A DNA stretch of 64,000 nucleotides, taken from NCBI RefSeq assembly GCF_011308835.1, contig NZ_JAAOHY010000003.1, forward strand, positions 1 to 64,000, given 5' to 3'. This stretch comes from Paracoccus xiamenensis (GTDB taxonomy: Bacteria > Pseudomonadota > Alphaproteobacteria > Rhodobacterales > Rhodobacteraceae). The notes below the pieces were generated by a model, which did no database searches, was not told where the DNA came from, and saw nothing but the letters and a program-made list of their open reading frames with translations. Of the stretch, positions 52,656-60,577 are shown piece after piece. The translations under genes were made by a program, and so were the position numbers. The stretch's first letter is position 1. The number at the start of each line of letters is the position of its first letter.

Positions 52656-53168
52656 ATGCGCGTAGCGACCCTTGCCCTGACCCTTGGCGCGGTGCTGGCC
52701 GCGGCCGGATGCTCGCGTTTTGGAAGCGACAGTGGCCTGAATCCGCTTGGCTGGATGGGCGGCGGATCGAGGCAGCCCACCACGCTGGAACCGGAAGGCG
52801 GCTGGAAAAGCGAACAGGAGGACGGCCGCCAGCTGGTGCCGCAGATCCTGTCAGCCGGCTTCCAGCCCCTGAACGAGGGCAAGCTTTTGATGGTGCAAGC
52901 CTTCGCGCCGGTCAAGGGTTGGTGGAACCTCGAGCTGATCAGCGCCCGCGTCCAGCCCGCCGGCCAGATGCGCCCCGATGATGACGGCATCCTGCGTCTG
53001 CGGCTGGTCGGCAACCCGCCTTTGGCCGACAGCCCCGAATCGCGAATGCCTGCCAACCCGCAGGTCGACGTGCTGAATGTGGCCCTGCCGCTGTCGACCA
53101 TCCAACTGTCGCGGCTGCGCGGGATCGAGATCCAGGCCGCACAGGGCGGCGTGTCGATCAGACCCTAA
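52656..53168 (+). CDS. Exported lipoprotein of unknown function
   Basis: A 170-residue protein. The N-terminus MRVATLALTLGAVLAAAGC is a type II signal peptide with lipobox AAGC, so Cys19 would carry the lipid. The mature part has an approximately 100-residue compact domain (VPQILSAGFQPLNEGKLLMVQAFAPVKGWWNLELI ... [21 protein letters not shown]). GGTGGAG precedes the start. Similar short lipoproteins occur in related genomes, but I know no function. It converges with a GNAT gene, overlapping at the stops. Confidence 0.75.
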   Translation: MRVATLALTLGAVLAAAGCSRFGSDSGLNPLGWMGGGSRQPTTLEPEGGWKSEQEDGRQLVPQILSAGFQPLNEGKLLMVQAFAPVKGWWNLELISARVQPAGQMRPDDDGILRLRLVGNPPLADSPESRMPANPQVDVLNVALPLSTIQLSRLRGIEIQAAQGGVSIRP

Positions 53169-53617
53169 AGCGGTTTCTTGAAACCGATATGGCTGGGCGC
53201 ATAGCCCAGCCGTTCATAAAAGCGATGGGCATCGCTGCGGCTGGCATTGCTGGTCAGTTGCATCAGCGTGGCCCCCTGCGCGCGAGCCCGTGCCTCGGCA
53301 TCGGCCATCAGCGCCGCCCCCGCCCCCTGCCCGCGCAATGACGCATCGACCCGCACCGCTTCGACCTGCGCACGCCGCGCCGCCGACAGCGACAGGCCCG
53401 ACATGACCGTCAGCTGATACGTGGCGAGCACCTGCCCCCCGGCCTCGCCCACGATCAGCTGGTTGCCGCCCTCGGCCTGCATGGCGTCAAAGGCCGCCAG
53501 ATAGGGATCAAGCTGCCCGGTCTCGCGCCCCCGACCCAGAACGTCATCGGCCAGCAGAGCCACCACGGCCGGCACATCGGCACGCGTCGCAGGGCGGAAG
53601 GTCAGCGCCGCGCTCAT
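53165..53617 (-). CDS. GNAT-family N-acetyltransferase
   Basis: A 150-residue single-domain acetyltransferase. The CoA-binding motif A appears as [31 protein letters not shown], and motif B as [24 protein letters not shown]. The N-terminal [19 protein letters not shown] is the usual first strand and helix. The substrate is unknown. Its start overlaps the trpF stop by four bases, so it is co-translated with the trpF operon. Confidence 0.9.
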   Translation of the reverse strand: MSAALTFRPATRADVPAVVALLADDVLGRGRETGQLDPYLAAFDAMQAEGGNQLIVGEAGGQVLATYQLTVMSGLSLSAARRAQVEAVRVDASLRGQGAGAALMADAEARARAQGATLMQLTSNASRSDAHRFYERLGYAPSHIGFKKPL

Positions 53618-54264
53618 GCCAGGCGCGGAACGTCGGCGGCGGCCGCGACGAAGGCCCGGATCAGGTCGGCATCCTTCTGGCCCGGCGCGCTTTCCACGCC
53701 CGAAGACACATCGACGACGCGCGCGCCGGTCAGGCGCACAGCCTCGGCCACATTGTCGGGGGTCAATCCGCCGGCCAGCATCCAGGGCGTCAGGAACTTG
53801 CGCCCGACCAGCAGCCGCCAGTCAAAGGCCAGCCCGTTCCCGCCCGGCAGCGCCGCGCCCTTGGGGGCCTTCGCATCGACCAGCAGCATATCGGCCGCCA
53901 GACCATAATCCCAAAGCGCGTCCAGATCCTCGGGGCCGGCAACGCCCACCGCCTTCATCACCGGCAGGCCAGTACGGGCCTTGATCTCGGCCACGCGGTC
54001 GGGGCTTTCGCTGCCGTGAAGTTGCAGGATGTCCAGCGGCACGACCGCCAGAACCGCATCCAGCAGCGCGTCATCGGGATTCACGAACAGGCCGACGCGG
54101 GCCACACCCGGCGGCACTTCCAACGCCAGCGAGGCAGCGGCTTCGGGCGTCAGGTTGCGCGGCGATTTGGGGAAGAAGACAAAGCCCACAAAGGCCGCCC
54201 CGGCTTCGACCGCCGCGGCGACATGTTCGGGCCGCGTCAGCCCGCAGATCTTGACTTGGGCCAT
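53614..54264 (-). CDS. trpF: Phosphoribosylanthranilate isomerase TrpF
   Basis: A 216-residue TIM-barrel enzyme of tryptophan synthesis that converts N-(5'-phosphoribosyl)anthranilate to the ribulose form. The catalytic Cys is in [10 protein letters not shown] (strand 1). The general-acid Asp region is [10 protein letters not shown], and the phosphate-binding end is [14 protein letters not shown]. The order ihfB-lapA-trpF is conserved in Rhodobacteraceae, where trpB usually follows. Here a GNAT gene follows instead. Confidence 0.95.
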   Translation of the reverse strand: MAQVKICGLTRPEHVAAAVEAGAAFVGFVFFPKSPRNLTPEAAASLALEVPPGVARVGLFVNPDDALLDAVLAVVPLDILQLHGSESPDRVAEIKARTGLPVMKAVGVAGPEDLDALWDYGLAADMLLVDAKAPKGAALPGGNGLAFDWRLLVGRKFLTPWMLAGGLTPDNVAEAVRLTGARVVDVSSGVESAPGQKDADLIRAFVAAAADVPRLA

Positions 54265-54266
54265 GT

Positions 54267-54653
54267 TCAGCGCGGCGCTGGCAGCGTCGTCCCCGATGTT
54301 GCGGGCCTGGCGTTGTCGAGAATCGCCAGCACCTCGTCGCGCGGCGCCTTATGCTGATCGCGCAGTGCGCCGACTTCACGTTCCAAGCGCGCCACCTCGG
54401 CTGTGCGGCGCGAGGCCTCGCTGCGGATATGGGCCTCTCGCAGCCATTCCCAGATGAAGCCGATGATGATGCCGAAGACGATGGCCACAAAGATCACCAG
54501 GAACAGCGGCAGGGTGATTTGCCAGCTGCCGCCGAAATACTGGTCAAGGCTGGCCGGGAAGGCCTTCAACGTCACCGTGCCGCGATTGGCAAGTGCGATG
54601 ACCAGAAGGATGACGGCAAGGGCCAGGACGAATAGAAGGCGGATGAAGCGCAT
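54267..54653 (-). CDS. LapA-domain (YciS-like) membrane protein
   Basis: A 128-residue inner-membrane protein with two N-terminal helices (about residues 3-20 and 46-70) and a charged, coiled-coil-like C-terminal tail ([24 protein letters not shown]). The segment [14 protein letters not shown] between helices is typical of the LapA (lipopolysaccharide assembly protein A) domain. In E. coli LapA/LapB tune LpxC turnover; the same role here is inference. It lies between ihfB and trpF with two-base spacing to trpF. Confidence 0.85.
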   Translation of the reverse strand: MRFIRLLFVLALAVILLVIALANRGTVTLKAFPASLDQYFGGSWQITLPLFLVIFVAIVFGIIIGFIWEWLREAHIRSEASRRTAEVARLEREVGALRDQHKAPRDEVLAILDNARPATSGTTLPAPR

Positions 54654-54690
54654 GGGGTTCCCTCGGATGGAGATACCTTGATGTGCCAGA

Positions 54691-54975
54691 TCAGGCGTCG
54701 CCGTTCAACCTGTCGCGCAGCAGCTTGCCGGTCTTGAAGAAGGGAACGTGCTTTTCCTCGACCGGAACGGATTCGCCGGTGCGTGGATTTCGGCCTGTTC
54801 GCGCGTCGCGCCTTTTCACCGAAAATGCGCCGAAACCGCGCAGCTCGACCCGCTCACCGCGGGCCATTGCATCGATAACTTCGTCAAAGATCGTCGAAAC
54901 GATGCGGTCCACGTCTCGTTGAATGAGATGCGGATTTTCCTCGGCGATCTTCTGGATGAGTTCAGAACGGATCAT
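54691..54975 (-). CDS. ihfB: Integration host factor beta subunit
   Basis: A 94-residue DNA-bending protein that forms a heterodimer with IhfA. It begins [16 protein letters not shown], and the DNA-intercalating arm region includes [17 protein letters not shown] with the conserved Pro. The ATG at 54975 is preceded by TTTGGGGG. An in-frame start at 55056 would add a hydrophobic leader foreign to the family. It lies downstream of rpsA, as in many proteobacteria, but beyond a strong rpsA terminator, so it needs its own promoter. Confidence 0.95.
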   Translation of the reverse strand: MIRSELIQKIAEENPHLIQRDVDRIVSTIFDEVIDAMARGERVELRGFGAFSVKRRDARTGRNPRTGESVPVEEKHVPFFKTGKLLRDRLNGDA

Positions 54976-55095
54976 GTTACCCCCAAAGAGATGCGCGTCC
55001 ATGGAGGATAAATCCAACAGGACGGGCTGTGAAAGGGGAAACGCGAAAATTTTCATTTAGTTGCAGGGAAACCGCCATGTTTCGTAATCGACATG

Positions 55096-55129
55096 AAAAA
55101 ACCCGCCCCCGGTCGTGCCGGGGGCGGGT
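55096..55129 (-). terminator. Strong terminator after rpsA
   Basis: The perfect 12-bp stem ACCCGCCCCCGG/CCGGGGGCGGGT with loop TCGTG is followed on the minus strand by a run of T. It starts 21 bases beyond the rpsA stop. Confidence 0.92.
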
Positions 55130-55149
55130 CGTCGAAATCGGCCTAGGGC

Positions 55150-56829
55150 TTATTCGCGGCTTTTCAGCGCAGCGCCCAGAATGTCGCCCAGCGAGGCGCC
55201 CGAATCAGAGCTGCCATACTGTTCGACGGCCTCTTTTTCCTCGGCGATTTCGCGGGCCTTGATCGACAGGCCCAGACGGCGCGACTTGGCGTCGACATTG
55301 GTCACGCGCACATCGACGCTGTCGCCAACACCGAAACGCTCGGGACGCTGGTCCTGACGGTCACGGGCCAGATCGCTGCGGCGGATAAACGACTTGGCGC
55401 CGTTATATTCCACCTCGATCCCACCGTCTTCGATGGCGGTCACGGTCACGGTGATCACGTCGCCGCGCTTCACGCCTTCAACGGCTTCGGCCATGGCTTC
55501 GTTTTCCAGCGCCTTGATCGACAGCGAGATACGCTCTTTCTCGACGTCGACTTCCTGCACGACCGCCTTGACGACGTCGCCCTTGCGGAAGTCCTGGATG
55601 GCGTCCTCGCCACGGGCATCCCACGAGATGTCCGACAGGTGCACCATGCCGTCGATATCGCCTTCGAGGCCGACGAACAGACCGAATTCGGTGATGTTCT
55701 TGACTTCGCCTTCGATGACGGTGCCGGTCGGGTGGGTCTCGGCGAAGACTTCCCACGGGTTGCGCTGCGTCTGTTTCAGACCCAGCGACACGCGGCGCTT
55801 GGCTTCGTCGATTTCCAGCACCATGACGTCGACTTCCTGCGAGGTCGAGACGATCTTGCCGGGGTGGACGTTCTTCTTGGTCCAGCTCATTTCCGAAACG
55901 TGGACCAGACCCTCGATGCCGGCTTCCAGTTCAACGAACGCGCCGTAATCGGTGATGTTGGTCACGCGGCCCTGATGGACCGAGCCGATCGGGAACTTGT
56001 CGGCGACGGTATCCCACGGATCGGCCTGCAGCTGCTTCATGCCCAGGCTGATGCGGTGGCTGTCGCGGTTGATCTTGATGACCTGAACCTTGACGGTCTC
56101 GCCGATCGACAGGATTTCCGAGGGGTGGTTGACGCGGCGCCAGGCCATGTCGGTGACGTGCAGCAGGCCGTCGACACCGCCCAGATCCACGAAAGCACCG
56201 TATTCGGTGATGTTCTTGACCACGCCGTCGACCACTTGGCCTTCGGTCAGGTTCGAGATCACCTCGGCGCGCTGTTCGGCGCGGCTTTCTTCCAGGATGG
56301 CGCGGCGCGAGACAACGATGTTGCCACGGCGGCGGTCCATTTTCAGGATCTGGAAGGGCTGCTTCAGACCCATCAGCGGGCCAGCGTCGCGCACGGGGCG
56401 GACATCAACCTGCGAACCGGGCAGGAACGCAACAGCACCGCCCAGATCGACGGTGAAGCCACCCTTGACGCGGCCGAAGATGGCGCCATCAACGCGCTCT
56501 TCTGCTGCATAGGCTTTTTCCAGACGATCCCAGGCTTCTTCGCGGCGAGCTTTCTCGCGCGAGATCGAGGCCTCGCCACGGGCGTTCTCGACGCGGTCCA
56601 GATAGACCTCGACTTCGTCGCCGACGGCCAGTTTGGCGTCTTCACCGGGATTTGCGAATTCTTTCAGATCGACGCGGCCTTCCATTTTGTAGCCGACATC
56701 GATGATGGCCTGGCCCGCCTCGATGGCGATAACCCGGCCTTTGACGACAGAACCCTCATCGGGGGTGTCGATTTCGAGGCTTTCGTTCAGCAGCGCCTCG
56801 AATTCTTCCATGCTTGTGCGTTCAGCCAT
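55150..56829 (-). CDS. rpsA: 30S ribosomal protein S1
   Basis: A 559-residue translation initiation factor-like ribosomal protein that brings mRNA to the 30S subunit. Six S1 (OB-fold) repeats can be followed; clear copies are VVKNITEYGAFVDLGGVDGLLHVTDMAWRRVNHPSE, VTNITDYGAFVELEAGIEGLVHVSEMSW and VKNITEFGLFVGLEGDIDGMVHLSDISW. The first two, less conserved repeats bind S2 and the ribosome. The length is normal. cmk lies upstream in the usual order, with a 282-base gap containing a good promoter (56984-57012), and a strong terminator ends the transcript. Confidence 0.97.
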   Translation of the reverse strand: MAERTSMEEFEALLNESLEIDTPDEGSVVKGRVIAIEAGQAIIDVGYKMEGRVDLKEFANPGEDAKLAVGDEVEVYLDRVENARGEASISREKARREEAWDRLEKAYAAEERVDGAIFGRVKGGFTVDLGGAVAFLPGSQVDVRPVRDAGPLMGLKQPFQILKMDRRRGNIVVSRRAILEESRAEQRAEVISNLTEGQVVDGVVKNITEYGAFVDLGGVDGLLHVTDMAWRRVNHPSEILSIGETVKVQVIKINRDSHRISLGMKQLQADPWDTVADKFPIGSVHQGRVTNITDYGAFVELEAGIEGLVHVSEMSWTKKNVHPGKIVSTSQEVDVMVLEIDEAKRRVSLGLKQTQRNPWEVFAETHPTGTVIEGEVKNITEFGLFVGLEGDIDGMVHLSDISWDARGEDAIQDFRKGDVVKAVVQEVDVEKERISLSIKALENEAMAEAVEGVKRGDVITVTVTAIEDGGIEVEYNGAKSFIRRSDLARDRQDQRPERFGVGDSVDVRVTNVDAKSRRLGLSIKAREIAEEKEAVEQYGSSDSGASLGDILGAALKSRE

Positions 56830-56983
56830 AAGCTTTTGGTTTCCTTTTGGTTGATATACTGGCCTGACGGTTGGCTCCGCCGGTCTTTATGGTGCCTTTC
56901 GGAACGACAAAGGGTCGCAGCACGTGCCCGACCCGAAGAAAAGCGGCCTGTTCTGGCCATGTCATCCGATTGACTTGGTCGCC

Positions 56984-57012
56984 GCTATAATCCCAGACGG
57001 CACAAATCACAA
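56984..57012 (-). promoter_or_regulatory. Probable rpsA promoter
   Basis: On the minus strand TTGTGA (57007-57012) and TATAGC (56984-56989) are 17 bases apart. Transcription would start about 150 bases before the rpsA ATG, giving a leader that contains a small GGGTCG/CGACCC hairpin. Confidence 0.55.
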
Positions 57013-57111
57013 GCCCGCAAACCGTTCCGGCCCAGCAAATACCGGCCGGATTCGCTGGTACATTCTAGACGTGGAAAATCGAGAGAGGGCGGCCACGCTG
57101 CGGTTCGGCCC

Positions 57112-57696
57112 TTACCTGCGCCGGGTCTGCACCTCGACAATGGCGCGCGACACCGCCTCGGTGATGCTCATGTCGGTGGTATCAAGGATCACCGCGTCAT
57201 CCGCCGGGCGCAGCGGCGCTGTCGCGCGGGCGGAATCGCGGGCGTCGCGTTCGCGCAGCGCCGCCAGCGTTTCCGCCGGATCGGCCCCCAGTTCGGTCGC
57301 GCGCCGGCCGGCCCGCACCTCGTCCGAGGCGATGACATACAGCTTCAGCTCTGCCTCGGGACAGATCACCGTGCCGATGTCACGCCCGTCCAGCACCGCG
57401 CCGGGTTCCAGAACGGCAAAGCGACGCTGAAATTCGATCAGGGCGGCGCGAACTTCGGGGATCGCGGCGACCCGGCTGGCCGCCTGCCCGGCCTCGTTCG
57501 TGCGCAGGTCGGAACGCGCCAGATCCTCGGCGCTCAGCCCTTCTGCGGCAAGGATCGGATCCCCGCCTTTCGCGCCGACCGCACGGTACAGCAGCCCGGT
57601 ATCCAGATGATGAAACCCGAAACGGCGCGAGATCGCCCGCGCGATCGTCCCCTTGCCAGAGGCCGCGGGTCCGTCGATGGCGATGGTGAAGGGCAT
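57112..57696 (-). CDS. cmk: Cytidylate kinase
   Basis: A 194-residue nucleotide kinase converting CMP and dCMP to the diphosphates with ATP. The P-loop is [14 protein letters not shown] at the N-terminus. The CMP-binding region contains [11 protein letters not shown], and the [19 protein letters not shown] block with RARRATELG-like lid sequence follows. It is slightly short compared with the 225-residue E. coli enzyme because the NMP-binding insert is reduced, as in other alphaproteobacteria. It is upstream of rpsA. Confidence 0.95.
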   Translation of the reverse strand: MPFTIAIDGPAASGKGTIARAISRRFGFHHLDTGLLYRAVGAKGGDPILAAEGLSAEDLARSDLRTNEAGQAASRVAAIPEVRAALIEFQRRFAVLEPGAVLDGRDIGTVICPEAELKLYVIASDEVRAGRRATELGADPAETLAALRERDARDSARATAPLRPADDAVILDTTDMSITEAVSRAIVEVQTRRR

Positions 57697-57753
57697 ATGG
57701 TCCTCGCTGCTGTTCGGGGCTGATGTGCCATGCGGGCAAAGGGCCGCGCAATG

Positions 57754-57782
57754 AAAAACGCCGACCCAAAGGGCCGGCGTTT
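57754..57782 (-). terminator. Terminator after tsf
   Basis: AAACGCCG/CGGCGTTT arms enclose a short loop, and on the minus strand the arm is followed by further T. The hairpin lies about 20 bases beyond the tsf stop and before the cmk start. Confidence 0.75.
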
Positions 57783-57801
57783 CATGCGGATCAGGAAGGG
57801 A

Positions 57802-58713
57802 TCAGTTCCCGCCCAGGGTCTTGGCGACCTCGGCGGCGAAATCTTCCTCTTTCTTCTCGATGCCGTCACCGACCATCACGCGGGCATAGCCGGTGATCTC
57901 GACGCCGGCGTCCTTCGCCGCCTCCTCGACGGTCAGGTCGGGGTTGATGACGAAGGGCTGACCCAGCAAGGTGTTTTCAGCCACGAACTTCTTCATCCGA
58001 CCGGGGATGATGTTGTTCTGGATCACGGCCTCGGGCTTCGGCTTGGCGGAAGATGCGTTTTCTTCCAGCGCCTTGGCGGTCTGAACCTGCAGCTCACGCT
58101 CCAGCACTTCGGGGTCGAGCGTCGCTTCCGACAGCGAAACCGGGTTGGTCGCAGCAATGTGCATGGCGAATTGCTTGCCGATTTCCTGCGCCTTTTCGGT
58201 CGGGCCGTTCAGCGCAACCAGCACGCCGATCTTACCCATGCCGTCCGCAGCAGCGTTGTGGACGTAGGACACAACGGTATCGCCTTCCAGCACGTGCATC
58301 CGGCGCAGGGTCATGTTCTCGCCAATGCGGGCGATGGCGTCGGTGAGCACTTCCGAAACGGGCTTGCCGTTCAGATGCGTTGCGCGCAGCACTTCGACAT
58401 CATTCGCGGTTTCCAGCGCAACTTCGCTGATCTCGCGGACAAGCTGCTGGAAATCGGCGTTTTTCGCCACAAAGTCGGTTTCCGAGTTGATCTCGATGGC
58501 GACACCTTTGCCACCCGAAACCTGCACGCCCACCAGCCCTTCGGCTGCGACGCGATCCGCTTTCTTGGCGGCCTTGGCCAGGCCCTTGGTGCGCAGCCAG
58601 TCGATGGCGGCTTCCATGTTGCCGTCATTCTCGGTCAGCGCTTTTTTCGCGTCCATCATGCCTGCGCCGGTCGATTCGCGCAGTTCCTTCACCATCTGAG
58701 CGGTGACAGCCAT
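57802..58713 (-). CDS. tsf: Translation elongation factor Ts
   Basis: A 303-residue nucleotide-exchange factor for EF-Tu. The N-terminal UBA-like domain reads [37 protein letters not shown]. The TDFV core motif appears as [10 protein letters not shown], and the C-terminal dimer/coiled part contains [16 protein letters not shown]. It follows rpsB in the same direction by 71 bases, the universal rpsB-tsf order, and ends at a terminator. Confidence 0.97.
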   Translation of the reverse strand: MAVTAQMVKELRESTGAGMMDAKKALTENDGNMEAAIDWLRTKGLAKAAKKADRVAAEGLVGVQVSGGKGVAIEINSETDFVAKNADFQQLVREISEVALETANDVEVLRATHLNGKPVSEVLTDAIARIGENMTLRRMHVLEGDTVVSYVHNAAADGMGKIGVLVALNGPTEKAQEIGKQFAMHIAATNPVSLSEATLDPEVLERELQVQTAKALEENASSAKPKPEAVIQNNIIPGRMKKFVAENTLLGQPFVINPDLTVEEAAKDAGVEITGYARVMVGDGIEKKEEDFAAEVAKTLGGN

Positions 58714-58784
58714 CTGGCCTCTCCTTTTATAGGGATCGGACGGGACATAGTCCCGCCCGGTGACATTTCAATGACGCGCGCAGA

Positions 58785-59567
58785 TCAGGCGTCGGATTCG
58801 GCGGCGACGGTTTCTTCCGCCTCCAGATCCTCGGCCGGGGTCTCGGCCAGGGCGCCCAGGTCGACGCCGGCGGCGCCCATCTGTGCGGTCATACCATCCA
58901 GCGCGGCGCGGCTGGCCAGATCGCAATACAGCGAGATGGCACGAGCGGCGTCGTCATTGCCCGGAATGATATAATCTACGCCTTCGGGCGAGGTATTGGT
59001 GTCGACCACGGCCACGACCGGGATGCCCAGTTTCTTGGCTTCCAGGATGGCGAGGTCTTCCTTGTTGACGTCGATCACGAACAGCAGGTCCGGCAGACCG
59101 CCCATTTCGCGGATCCCACCCAGCGAGGCCTGCAGTTTGGCCTGCTCGCGTTCCAGCTGCAGACGCTCTTTCTTGGTCAGACCTTCTGCGCCATGCGCCA
59201 TCGTCTCGTCGATCGCCTTCAGGCGGTTGATCGACTGCGAAACGGTCTTCCAGTTGGTCAGCGTGCCGCCCAGCCAGCGGTGGTTCATGTAGAACTGCGC
59301 CGATTTTTCAGCCGCATCAGCGACAGATTTCTGCGCCTGACGCTTGGTGCCCACGAACAGAACGCGGCCGCCCTTGGCAACGGTGTCGCGGATGACCTTC
59401 AGCGCCTGTTCCAGCATCGGAACGGTCTGGGTCAGGTCGACGATGTGGATGCCGTTGCGGTCGCCATAGATATAGGGCGCCATGCGCGGGTTCCAGCGTT
59501 GGGTCTGGTGGCCGTAGTGAACGCCAGCTTCAAGCAGCTGACGCATGGTAAAATCAGGAAGCGCCAT
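58785..59567 (-). CDS. rpsB: 30S ribosomal protein S2
   Basis: A 260-residue ribosomal protein. Signature stretches are [19 protein letters not shown], the coiled-coil insertion around [13 protein letters not shown], and [24 protein letters not shown]. The acidic, Glu/Ala-rich C-terminal tail is common in alphaproteobacteria. The ATG at 59567 has AAAGGAA upstream; a longer frame to 59723 runs through a structured leader and is rejected. It is co-directional with tsf. The leader can fold into a three-way junction that may mediate feedback by S2. Confidence 0.97.
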   Translation of the reverse strand: MALPDFTMRQLLEAGVHYGHQTQRWNPRMAPYIYGDRNGIHIVDLTQTVPMLEQALKVIRDTVAKGGRVLFVGTKRQAQKSVADAAEKSAQFYMNHRWLGGTLTNWKTVSQSINRLKAIDETMAHGAEGLTKKERLQLEREQAKLQASLGGIREMGGLPDLLFVIDVNKEDLAILEAKKLGIPVVAVVDTNTSPEGVDYIIPGNDDAARAISLYCDLASRAALDGMTAQMGAAGVDLGALAETPAEDLEAEETVAAESDA

Positions 59568-59885
59568 GTCCATTTCCTTTCCGGTTTGCGCCTTGGCAGA
59601 GGATCTCAGGGTTGCCCCCAACCGGTGGACCGATCCGGGATTTCTCCCCGGCTGGCCCGCCTCTGCCTGTGAAGTGGGGTGCCCATAGGCCATTTCGGGA
59701 CACATGACAAGCCCCACCTGCATCGGCGCATGTCAATTCCGCACGGCCGAAGCCAATGGATCAAGTTTTACCTTTATCTCGCCACAGAGGGGCCCGTCGG
59801 CGGCATGTGTTCGGCAAGGCATCAACCGAACCTTAACCCGGCTGTGCCTAGAACGGATGAAACGGACTGACACGAGGACGCAACA
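59568..59885. other. 318-base divergent gap between rpsB and the chemotaxis operon
   Basis: No credible protein gene is seen here. The left part is the rpsB 5' leader with a folded element (59595-59667). The right part must hold the promoters for rpsB and for the divergent STAS-che operon, but no clear -35/-10 pair was identified. An upstream in-frame extension of the STAS gene to 59704 has no ribosome-binding site and is not believed. Confidence 0.6.
59595..59667 (-). ncRNA. Candidate structured rpsB leader (three-way junction)
   Basis: On the minus strand an 8-bp closing stem, GGCAGAGG/CCTCTGCC, encloses two hairpins: CCGGG/CCCGG with a 7-base loop and GGTTG/CAACC with a 4-base loop. The element ends 27 bases before the rpsB ATG. 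Ribosomal protein S2 represses its own mRNA through leader structures in other bacteria; a similar role here is inferred from position and fold. Confidence 0.5.
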
Positions 59886-59927
59886 ATGCGCTATTTCCAT
59901 TTCGCCCGCAATGCGGGGGACGCCTGA
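59886..59927 (+). CDS. Possible 13-codon leader peptide before the STAS-che operon
   Basis: An ATG at 59886 with GAGGA nine bases upstream opens the frame MRYFHFARNAGDA, and its TGA ends one base before the STAS ATG. Translation of this frame would couple to the STAS gene. It may be a real leader or a chance frame; nothing else supports it. Confidence 0.3.
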   Translation: MRYFHFARNAGDA

Positions 59928-59928
59928 C

Positions 59929-60204
59929 ATGGCAGCGCAGCTGACACTTCCGGCACGGTTGGACCTGACAGCCGCGAAACCGCTTGCGCGCGAGATATCG
60001 GCTCTTGTCGGCGATGTGGAGCTGGATGCCTCGGGGGTAACGCATCTGGGCGGACTATGCCTTCAAGTGCTGCTGGCGGCTGCGCAATCCTTTCAGATCA
60101 GCGGGCGCAGCTTCGCGATCAGTTCCGCATCCGAAGAATTTCAGGCTGCCCTGTCGATGTTCGGCGTCGATCCCGCGCAATTGCCAAGGAAGGCCACCGC
60201 ATGA
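59929..60204 (+). CDS. STAS-domain protein (anti-sigma-antagonist-like) of a chemotaxis operon
   Basis: A 91-residue protein that appears to be a lone STAS domain. It begins LTLPARLDLTAAKPLAREISAL, then VELDASGVTHLGGLCLQVLLAAAQSF, in which the usual phosphorylatable Ser/Thr position reads THLGG. It ends SEEFQAALSMFGVD. GGGGGA precedes the ATG at 59929. Its stop overlaps the cheY start (ATGA). STAS proteins at the head of che operons may act as scaffolding or signalling partners for CheA-type kinases; its role here is unproven. Confidence 0.8.
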   Translation: MAAQLTLPARLDLTAAKPLAREISALVGDVELDASGVTHLGGLCLQVLLAAAQSFQISGRSFAISSASEEFQAALSMFGVDPAQLPRKATA

Positions 60205-60566
60205 GCCTGAACATCCTCGCCGTCGACGACAGCCGAACCATGCGGGACATGCTGCGTATTTCGCTGACCGGCGCCGGCATGATCGTGACCACCGCCGATG
60301 ACGGCATCCACGGGCTGGAGATACTGGAGCATTTGCACCCCGACGCCATCATCTCGGATGTGAATATGCCACGTCTGGACGGCTTCGCCTTCATCGAGGC
60401 TGTGCGCAAGGTCGAACGGCTGCGCGCCACGCCGATCCTGATGCTGACATCTGAAAGCGCGCCAGAGCTGAAGGCGCGCGCCCGCAATGCCGGGGCGACC
60501 GGCTGGATCGTGAAGCCCTTCGACCCGCAAAAGCTGGTCAGCTCGCTTCACATGGTTACCGGATAA
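60201..60566 (+). CDS. cheY: Chemotaxis response regulator CheY
   Basis: A 121-residue single receiver domain. The acidic pocket is in ILAVDDSRTMRDML (Asp9, Asp10), the phosphoacceptor is Asp53 in IISDVNMPRLDGF, the switch Thr/Ser is in ILMLTSES and the Lys is in WIVKPFDPQKL. There is no output domain, so it would act by binding a flagellar motor or another target. The start overlaps the STAS stop, and cheA begins 12 bases after its end. Confidence 0.92.
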   Translation: MSLNILAVDDSRTMRDMLRISLTGAGMIVTTADDGIHGLEILEHLHPDAIISDVNMPRLDGFAFIEAVRKVERLRATPILMLTSESAPELKARARNAGATGWIVKPFDPQKLVSSLHMVTG

Positions 60567-60577
60567 GGAGGAACGGC

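Noticed and set aside
56970..56991. Plus-strand TTGACT and TATAAT between rpsA and cmk
   Set aside because: The spacer is only 10 bases, too short for sigma-70, and no plus-strand gene follows.
59704..59928. 75-residue N-terminal extension of the STAS protein
   Set aside because: The extension has no ribosome-binding site and no family similarity, while the ATG at 59929 follows GGGGGA and matches the domain start.
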